A DNA stretch of 9,199 nt, from NCBI GenBank assembly GCA_902494715.1, contig CABUUJ010000070.1:1-9199 (forward strand), in the 5' to 3' direction. The notes beneath the pieces were generated by a model that was not told where the DNA came from, did not search any database, and saw only the letters and a program-made list of their open reading frames with translations. Source of the DNA: an uncultured Collinsella sp. GTDB taxonomy: Bacteria > Actinomycetota > Coriobacteriia > Coriobacteriales > Coriobacteriaceae. Shown in pieces: positions 1 through 5,194 of the stretch (positions are counted from its first letter, which is position 1; every line of letters starts with the position of its first letter). The position numbers were made by a program, and so were the translations under genes.

Positions 1-947
1 ATGCCCATAAAGCCTGCCATCGCGCCGTTGGGGTTGGCGGCTGCCGCGCGCATTGCGTCGCTCTGGGCGCTGGCGATGTTGGCTGCCGCCATGGTGGGAT
101 CGCGCATGACCGCGGCTTTCTGCAGGTCCTTGATCATCTGCTCGTCCTCTTGCGAGGCGGCGATGGAGTTGACGCCAAAGCTCACGATCTCGACGCCGCG
201 CAGGTCACGCCAGTCGGCAGAGAGGACCTCGTTGAGCGCGCGGGCGAGCTCGGTGGTGTGGCCGGGGATGGCGCTGTAGCGGATGCCCATCTCCGAGATC
301 TTGGCAAAGGCGGGCTGCAGGGCGGTGAGCAGCTCGGACTTAAGCTGGCTGTCGATCTTGTCGCGCGTGTAGCTATCGGTCACGTTGCCGCATACGTTGG
401 TGTAGAACAGCAGCGGGTTGGTGATGCGGTACGAATACTCGCCGTTGCAGCGCACGGAGATGTCGACGTCCAGGCCAATGTTGTTATCGACCACGCGGAA
501 GGGCACGGGCGAGGCGGTGCCGTACTTGTTGCCGATGATCTCCTTGGTGTTGATGAAGTAGACGCGCTGGTCCTTGCCTGCATCGCCGCCAAAGGTAAAA
601 CGGCTGCCGATATTGGCGAAGGTCTCCTTGATGGAATCGCCCAGGTTGCCGCTAAAGACGCTCGGCTCGCTGCCGGTGTCGAAGACGAACTCACCGGGCT
701 CCAGCGCGACTTCGATGATCTTGCCGTTTTGCACCACGAGCATGCCTTGTCCGTCGTTGACGGCGATGACCGAGCCGTTGGAGATGACGTTGTCCTCGCC
801 GCGCGTGTTGGAGCTGCGGCCACCGGTACGTTTGCTGCCCTTGCAGGCCAAGACGTCAGCAGGCATCGATTCGCAGTAGATAAATTCCTTCCACTGGTCG
901 GCCATGACGCCGCCGGCAGCTCCCAATCCAGCTTTCAAGAGTCCCAT
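1..947 (-). CDS. SPFH/Band-7 domain protein, YdjI-like (3' end off window)
   Basis: I translated 315 codons from the ATG at 947-945; the frame stays open to the window edge, so the C-terminus is missing. The start follows an AGGA-type ribosome binding site (AAAGGAAG) at suitable spacing. The N-terminus (MGLLKAGLG...DQWKEFIYCE, residues 1-26) and residues about 55-260 match the SPFH-like proteins typified by Bacillus subtilis YdjI, often labelled 'virion core protein' in databases. Visible landmarks are the GxMLVVQNGKI strand near 67-77, EPGEFVFDT near 83-91, VYFINTKEIIG near 129-139 and the E/Q/A-rich helix after about 262. An Ala/Gly-rich linker begins near 285. Family members often end in a zinc ribbon after such a linker, but that part is not in view. 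There is no signal peptide, so it probably acts as a cytoplasmic membrane-associated scaffold. It is the third gene of a minus-strand cluster, 48 nt after the preceding stop. The family call is confident; the exact role is unknown. Confidence 0.88.
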   Translation of the reverse strand, partial: MGLLKAGLGAAGGVMADQWKEFIYCESMPADVLACKGSKRTGGRSSNTRGEDNVISNGSVIAVNDGQGMLVVQNGKIIEVALEPGEFVFDTGSEPSVFSGNLGDSIKETFANIGSRFTFGGDAGKDQRVYFINTKEIIGNKYGTASPVPFRVVDNNIGLDVDISVRCNGEYSYRITNPLLFYTNVCGNVTDSYTRDKIDSQLKSELLTALQPAFAKISEMGIRYSAIPGHTTELARALNEVLSADWRDLRGVEIVSFGVNSIAASQEDEQMIKDLQKAAVMRDPTMAAANIASAQSDAMRAAAANPNGAMAGFMG

Positions 948-995
948 GGTGATCTTCCTTTCTCGTCAAAGGCCGGGTGGTATTGGTTGGATTGC

Positions 996-2318
996 TTAGT
1001 CGTCCTTGTCGTCTTTCATGACAACGGTGGTCTCGGTGTGGCTGAAGGTGTCGTGTTTCTCGGTCAGGTCGAGCTCGCCACAATACTCATCGGCACAGGT
1101 TGCTTCGTTGGCCGTCTTGAGCTGGCCTACTAGTAGCACGTCTCCGATAATCACGATGATCAGCGGCGCGATGATATTGATGAGGATGCCCTCGATATCA
1201 AAGGTGAGGTAATCCGGATCGAAGGCGTATTCCCCCATAAAGAGAATCTGGGAGAGGATAAATCCGATCATAAAGAACAGCACCGAGGCGATGACGAGCT
1301 TGGGCTTGGAGCAGGGGAGCTCGCCGACCAAGCGGCCGGTCTGGCCGTTCATGGCAAACAGGTAGCTCTTGCCGTTCCACGAGGTGGAGAGCATCCAGAC
1401 GGGGAACAGGGCGTAGTCGCTGTCTTCCCAGGTGTAGTCGAGCTGCTTGCTTTCGACCGTGGCATCGTCGTATTCGTCGACGACGGTCTCGCGCAGGGCC
1501 GAGATTGTGCTTTCTTCCATACGGCGCTCGGCGCGCGCCTTGCAGGTCTCGCAGTCCTCGTCGTAACGGTTGGCGATGTAGCCGGGCATATATGCGACCG
1601 AGAACGGACGCAGTGCGTCGTAGTCAAACGGCTCGATGGCGTCCATGTGGCCGTCGGGCATCTTGGATGATCCGTCGACGGGCACGCGCTTAAACGAGAT
1701 ATTGCCCTTGCGATAGGCATCGTAGTGGTCGGTGGTCGTGACGGTGCGGTCGGATTCCTCGGTCACGGTCTCGTTGGTCGCGTCAAAGTACACTTCGCCG
1801 TCAACGCGGGCGCCGTAGAGCCAAAACGGCACGTAGACACCTTGGACCTCGTCGATGTGGTTGCCGGTGACAAAGCTCTTGGGCAGCAAGATCTTGCCCT
1901 TGTAGTGTTCCTTGAGTGCGGCCGTGACGTCATCGCGCCCGAGCTTAAACGGAATCACCAGGTCGGGCGAGAAGTCGCCAGAGAGCTGGCCGGGCGCCAC
2001 GGCGGAGTTGCCGCAGTACGGGCAGGTGGTGACGGCGACGGTGCCGTCGGACACGAGCTCGGCGTCGCACGACGAGCAGATGTAGCCGGCGTTTTGGGCG
2101 AGTTCCTGCACCGCGTCGTCGGCGACGGGCTTGGGCGTTGCGGCTGCTGCATCGGCTTTGGCATCTGCCTTGTCCTGGCGCTCGCGATAGAGGGCCTCGA
2201 CTTCTTCGACTTCAAAACGAGAATCGCAGTAGTCGCAGACGAGCTTTTGCTCGGCACTGGCAAAGTGAAGGGGGCCGCCACACGCGGGGCATTGATAGTT
2301 GATGCTCTCAAAGGCCAT
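996..2318 (-). CDS. Membrane-anchored double zinc-ribbon protein, YdjG-like
   Basis: A 440-residue protein with ATG at 2318-2316 behind AAAGGA and a TAA stop. Two treble-clef or ribbon-type zinc sites are visible at the N-terminus: C10-x2-C13 with C28-x2-C31 (the 'TFIIB-type zinc ribbon' pattern) and C81-x2-C84 with C99-x2-C102, separated by a charged Ala/Lys/Asp linker. A long soluble domain follows (about 110-335), with the conserved-looking stretch YVPFWLYGARVDGEVYFDA and an extra C-x2-C (DCETCKARAE). Two hydrophobic segments lie at about 341-362 and 377-400, and the tail is acidic (KDDKDD). The layout of cytosolic zinc ribbons and body followed by C-terminal membrane helices matches Bacillus YdjG and related proteins, which anchor partners at the membrane. 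It lies 24 nt after the upstream zinc-ribbon gene and 48 nt before the SPFH gene, so one transcript is likely. No catalytic motif is seen. The biochemical function is not known from sequence. Confidence 0.85.
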   Translation of the reverse strand: MAFESINYQCPACGGPLHFASAEQKLVCDYCDSRFEVEEVEALYRERQDKADAKADAAAATPKPVADDAVQELAQNAGYICSSCDAELVSDGTVAVTTCPYCGNSAVAPGQLSGDFSPDLVIPFKLGRDDVTAALKEHYKGKILLPKSFVTGNHIDEVQGVYVPFWLYGARVDGEVYFDATNETVTEESDRTVTTTDHYDAYRKGNISFKRVPVDGSSKMPDGHMDAIEPFDYDALRPFSVAYMPGYIANRYDEDCETCKARAERRMEESTISALRETVVDEYDDATVESKQLDYTWEDSDYALFPVWMLSTSWNGKSYLFAMNGQTGRLVGELPCSKPKLVIASVLFFMIGFILSQILFMGEYAFDPDYLTFDIEGILINIIAPLIIVIIGDVLLVGQLKTANEATCADEYCGELDLTEKHDTFSHTETTVVMKDDKDD

Positions 2319-2342
2319 GATCGGTCCTTTCGCTGCCGGAGG

Positions 2343-3080
2343 CTATGCGCCGATGGCGCCGCCGCAGTATTCGCAGCGCCCGCTGGCATCGGGAATGGTG
2401 GTGGCTCCGCAGAAGGGGCAGGTCACCGCGGTCTTGGGGGCTTTGGCGGCCACGACGCTGTCGCGCGTCTCCTGGCGCAGCTGCACCAGCGCATCGCGGA
2501 CTTCGGTTGCCTGGCGCTTGGCCTCGCGATATTCGATGGAGCCGCGCTGATCGATGGTGGAGTCGTTCACGCGCAGGTTGATCTCGGTAAAGTACGGCGT
2601 GTTGACGTGGATGGTCAGATTAAAGTCGTAATCCAGGTCGTAGCGCGGCGGGTTGTAGCTCTCGCGCTCGCCGTCCTTGGTCTCGCGATAGATCTCGGTG
2701 CGTTGTTCGTCGATATCCATATCGCAGCCGAGTACCTGCGAGAACTCGATGATGTCGGGATTGGCGTCGCGCCAGCGGCTCTGCGAAGTGATGATCAGCA
2801 GGCCCGCGTCCTCATCGAGCATAATATTGGTGCGCCCGGCAGAAAGCGTGCGCGTGGGGTTGAACGAAGACAGGCGTTCGGCGTTGGCCTCGCGGTAGGC
2901 GAGTTGCTCACGGATATCGTCCGCGGTGCTGGAGCGATAGCCGTGAAAGTAGGGGGAGAGCTTGCCGGCGCACTCTTTGCACAGGTAGCCTTCATTGATT
3001 TTTGTCTTACCTAGAAGTCCCAGCTCGGTACCGCAAATCGCGCACTCTTTCTTCTCGAACATCTTGTCAAAGAAGCCCAT
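2343..3080 (-). CDS. DUF4428 domain protein with N- and C-terminal zinc sites
   Basis: A 245-residue protein with ATG at 3080-3078 preceded by a strong GGGAGG Shine-Dalgarno about 5 nt away, ending in TAG. The N-terminus is a compact zinc module, C13-x2-C16 and C34-x2-C37, with the GLLGKTKINEGYLCKECAGK context typical of DUF4428. The central part (about 80-190) is a beta-rich domain without recognisable catalytic residues (e.g. LLIITSQSRW, DFNLTIHVNTPYFTEINLRV). A helix rich in Gln/Arg/Glu follows, then a second zinc ribbon at the C-terminus, C221-x2-C224 and C236-x2-C239, ending GGAIGA. No membrane segment or signal peptide is present. It is the first gene of the three-gene cluster, and all three likely share a theme of cysteine ribbons and membrane scaffolding. 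DUF4428 proteins have no established biochemical role that I know of. The family label is confident; function is unassigned. Confidence 0.83.
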   Translation of the reverse strand: MGFFDKMFEKKECAICGTELGLLGKTKINEGYLCKECAGKLSPYFHGYRSSTADDIREQLAYREANAERLSSFNPTRTLSAGRTNIMLDEDAGLLIITSQSRWRDANPDIIEFSQVLGCDMDIDEQRTEIYRETKDGERESYNPPRYDLDYDFNLTIHVNTPYFTEINLRVNDSTIDQRGSIEYREAKRQATEVRDALVQLRQETRDSVVAAKAPKTAVTCPFCGATTIPDASGRCEYCGGAIGA

Positions 3081-3198
3081 GGCTGCCTCCCATCAACAGG
3101 TAGCGTGTGTCACTTTTGATGATGGGGGAGTGTGCGATTCTTCGCGATACCCAGACGGCTCAAGGAGTCTCCACAACTGGGACACATGGCCCATTTTT

Positions 3199-3300
3199 GA
3201 CTAGTCGTTGGGGACGTTCTCAAACGACTAGTCGCGGGGGACACTCTTCGGCCACTCATTGGGGACGTACTTAAATGAGTGGTAGTTGGAGACACTCCTG
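3199..3300. repeat. Two-copy 51-bp tandem repeat, each copy a hairpin with a shared loop
   Basis: Copy A (3199-3249) and copy B (3250-3300) align without gaps at an offset of 51. Each is an inverted repeat around a 13-nt loop beginning GGGGACGT. The arms of A are GACTAGTCGTT (3199-3209) and its exact complement at 3223-3233. The arms of B are CCACTCATT (3252-3260) and its complement at 3274-3282. After each hairpin comes a GGGGGACACTC / TGGAGACACTC motif (3236-3246 and 3287-3297). The loops and tails are conserved while the arms differ, with paired changes that preserve base pairing. A further GGGACAC sits at 3179-3185, possibly a degenerate third unit. The pattern resembles REP/RAYT-type hairpins carrying a GGGGAC core, but no transposase is present in the window. 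Identity as a dispersed repeat is inference. Confidence 0.8.
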
Positions 3301-3408
3301 GCCGAGCTAGAGATCGCGCGCGTTCCTTCTGGTCCATGCGGCTCAAAATCGCGGCGTGATGTGGACGGCTGGGGTCGAATTGGCAACATTTCGAGCCTGG
3401 CTTCGATA

Positions 3409-3437
3409 TTGAGACTGGTTCTTTATTAAAATAGATT
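3409..3437 (+). promoter_or_regulatory. Candidate sigma70 promoter of the LuxR-type gene
   Basis: TTGAGA (3409-3414, 5 of 6 to consensus) is separated by 17 nt from TAGATT (3432-3437, 4 of 6), in a locally AT-rich stretch. Transcription would start near 3444, giving a leader of about 25 nt with a GGGGGG ribosome binding site (3457-3462) before the ATG at 3469. A short inverted repeat, TCGAA-N10-TTCGA (3375-3394), is centred about 60 nt upstream of that start and could be an operator. The assignment is by eye only. Confidence 0.42.
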
Positions 3438-3468
3438 TCCAGACAATTGAGCGGCTGGGGGGTTAACC

Positions 3469-5013
3469 ATGAGGGGCATGGGAGACACAACCGCATATTT
3501 GCGTCGGGGCATTCGGGAGATTATATGCCTGGCGCTGTTCTTCTTCACGTTTTTGGCGTGCGAGTATCTCTTTGATGTGCGCATGGCCGAGTTCGTGTCT
3601 CCGAACGAGGTCGTTATTTATGAGAGCCTTGTCATCGGCGCGAGCGTGATTGGCTTTTTTGTGCGTCCCATTCTGTACTATCGCCGTCCCCATGCTATCG
3701 ACGCAACGAGTGACGTCACGGGCGTTTTGCTGGTGGCGGCATTGCTGCTGTTGATTATGGCGGTTCAGGTTGAGGTGGAAATTGCCGGCGGTTTGGTGGC
3801 GTGCTGCGCGCTGGGCTACTGCGGATCGACTGCCCATGCAAATTTTGCGAGGCGCTTTGCGCGAACGCCCTGCTTGGCGCGCGCCGCCGCACTTTCTTAC
3901 GCCATGGGCGTTCTGGTGCAGGTTCTCAACCACATGGTGATGCCTGTCGGCATTCCTCAGCAGGCTGTTCTGGTCGTCTGTGCGATCGCGCAGGTGGCGT
4001 TGCTCCACGGTGCCCGACGCGCCAAGCTGCGCGACGAGTCCGATCCCAACTTTGAACCCAGTGCTGCCGGGCTTTCGGTAGATGCTCTGGAATATGGCGC
4101 CAAGTGGCATGACGATCCCGAGGCAAAGGCGGCATTCCGTCGCGCCGTAGTTCGCCTGACCGTGGCGACGGCGTATCTTTCCAGCGTATTCGCCGCTCTC
4201 AACGCGGGCTTCACGACCCTGCATGCTGTCGGAGCCGTCGATTTGGGCGATTGGCCGCGCCTGCTGCTTGTCGTGAGCTCGTTGGCCGCTGGCGCACTAT
4301 TTGACCTGCACGGCCGTTCGTATATGAATATCGGCATGACATGTGCCGCCATACTGTCCACGCTTTCGTTCTTTGTGCTCATCGTCGATGGCAATGGCGG
4401 CAACGAGCTTGCTGCCACGATCATCTTTTATCTGGGCTCGGGCTTTTTCGTGGTGTTCTTTACCACAAAATATGCCGCCGTCTCGCTCTATGCGCGCTGG
4501 TCATATTTTTGGCCGTGCATGGGTCGCGTCGTCAACAACGTGTGCTCGATGCTCGTGACGGCGCCGGCGGTGGCGATCATCTCGAGTCAAAACGTGCTGG
4601 CTGCGGTCGGTGCGGCGCTCGTGATGTTTGTGGGCATTGCGATTACGCTGCTGGGGCAGTTGGGGCAACGAGCCGATGATGCCGTGATGCAGGATGGCCT
4701 GCCGCTTGCCACCGACGATCTTGGTGGGGATCTTGCGCCCACATGCTCCGACTCCGAGCCCGTGGAAGCAGCGGAGCTCACGTCCGATGAACGCCTTGAT
4801 GCCTTCGTCGCCACCTTTGGGCTTACAGAGCGCGAGCGCGATATTCTTGAGGTCTTGGTCGTTTCGGACCAGAGCGTTCAGGACATCGCCACAACGCTCT
4901 TTCTTTCGCGCTCCACGCTCTACCGCCACATTTCCTCGATCAACAAAAAGGCCGGTACCGCCTCGCGTGTGGCCCTTATCAACTTCTTCTGGTCCTGGAC
5001 GCCCAAGGACTAG
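3469..5013 (+). CDS. Polytopic membrane LuxR-type transcriptional regulator
   Basis: A 514-residue protein. About twelve hydrophobic segments can be picked out: roughly 16-34, 48-70, 82-100, 104-124, 138-160, 163-180, then a polar loop 181-225, then 228-256, 262-280, 286-306, 314-336, 350-372 and 376-396. A flexible acidic linker (about 400-445) leads to a C-terminal GerE/LuxR helix-turn-helix at about 450-505: FGLTERERDILE, then QDIATTLFLSRSTLYRHISSINKKAG, with the recognition helix near 480-490. This 12-TM plus LuxR-HTH arrangement is expanded in Coriobacteriia such as Eggerthella, where members control nearby genes. There is no receiver or autoinducer domain, so the membrane part presumably senses the signal; the ligand cannot be read from sequence. 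ATG 3469 is preferred because GGGGGG lies 6 nt upstream; ATG 3478 is an alternative. It is divergent from the zinc-ribbon/SPFH cluster, a possible target, and convergent with mgtA. Confidence 0.92.
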   Translation: MRGMGDTTAYLRRGIREIICLALFFFTFLACEYLFDVRMAEFVSPNEVVIYESLVIGASVIGFFVRPILYYRRPHAIDATSDVTGVLLVAALLLLIMAVQVEVEIAGGLVACCALGYCGSTAHANFARRFARTPCLARAAALSYAMGVLVQVLNHMVMPVGIPQQAVLVVCAIAQVALLHGARRAKLRDESDPNFEPSAAGLSVDALEYGAKWHDDPEAKAAFRRAVVRLTVATAYLSSVFAALNAGFTTLHAVGAVDLGDWPRLLLVVSSLAAGALFDLHGRSYMNIGMTCAAILSTLSFFVLIVDGNGGNELAATIIFYLGSGFFVVFFTTKYAAVSLYARWSYFWPCMGRVVNNVCSMLVTAPAVAIISSQNVLAAVGAALVMFVGIAITLLGQLGQRADDAVMQDGLPLATDDLGGDLAPTCSDSEPVEAAELTSDERLDAFVATFGLTERERDILEVLVVSDQSVQDIATTLFLSRSTLYRHISSINKKAGTASRVALINFFWSWTPKD

Positions 5014-5027
5014 CTAATTTCCCAATA

Positions 5028-5094
5028 AGTTGCGGTGGAATAGTCCCTAAATTAAAGTCACGCGGCTTTAAACAGGAACTATTTCACCGCAATT
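5028..5094. repeat. 67-nt imperfect palindrome between convergent genes
   Basis: TTGCGGTGGAATAGTCCCT (5030-5048) pairs with AGGAACTATTTCACCGCAA (5074-5092) at 17 of 19 Watson-Crick positions; the two others are wobble on one strand or the other. A second stem, TTAAAG (5052-5057) with CTTTAA (5066-5071), sits inside, closing the loop TCACGCGG. It starts 14 nt after the LuxR-type stop codon and lies downstream of the mgtA stop on the other strand. It could end transcription from both sides, but neither strand has a U-run after the stem, so a classic intrinsic terminator is not supported. A small mobile palindrome is an alternative. Confidence 0.75.
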
Positions 5095-5112
5095 GCTAAG
5101 GGGATAGATTGC

Positions 5113-5176
5113 GGCAGCGGCAGAGGCAACGGCAGCGGCGTCGGCAGCCGTGGTAGTGGCAACGGCAACTGGCAGG
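5113..5176. repeat. GGC-phased low-complexity tract
   Basis: On the plus strand this is a run of hexamers mostly of the form GGCARC: GGCAGC, GGCAGA, GGCAAC, GGCAGC, GGCGTC, GGCAGC, then, after a 9-nt interruption, GGCAAC twice. The 3-nt phase is kept throughout. It falls between the long palindrome and the mgtA stop codon. One plus-strand frame would read as a Gly/Ser/Asn-rich linker, but no start codon with a ribosome binding site precedes it, so I do not call a gene. It may be slippage-generated DNA or the remnant of a Gly-rich coding linker. Confidence 0.6.
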
Positions 5177-5194
5177 GTGTTTTCCGTCTGCTTG

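Noticed and set aside
150..1133. 327-codon plus-strand frame over the SPFH gene
   Set aside because: The composition (Val/Ala/Asp/Gly/His-rich) is typical of the antisense of a high-GC gene, and the minus strand reads as a clean SPFH protein.
1725..3014. Long open frame on the plus strand (429 codons) antisense to the two zinc-ribbon genes
   Set aside because: It spans a gene boundary and has no recognisable domain. The opposite strand encodes clear paired CxxC zinc sites, good ribosome binding sites and a membrane anchor. It is a GC-rich mirror frame.
3178..3198. Possible plus-strand terminator (TGGG...CCCA followed by T5)
   Set aside because: The stem is only 4 bp and there is no plus-strand gene upstream to terminate. 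It looks like part of the repeat array.
3110..3496. Minus-strand frame of 128 codons containing a CPSCG string
   Set aside because: Only one CxxC pair is present, and the frame is a translation of the hairpin repeats and intergenic DNA. It overlaps the promoter and start of the LuxR-type gene and lacks a ribosome binding site.
3463..4224. 253-codon minus-strand frame antisense to the LuxR-type gene
   Set aside because: The plus strand shows regular hydrophobic helices and the gene ends in a canonical HTH. The antisense frame has no coherent features.
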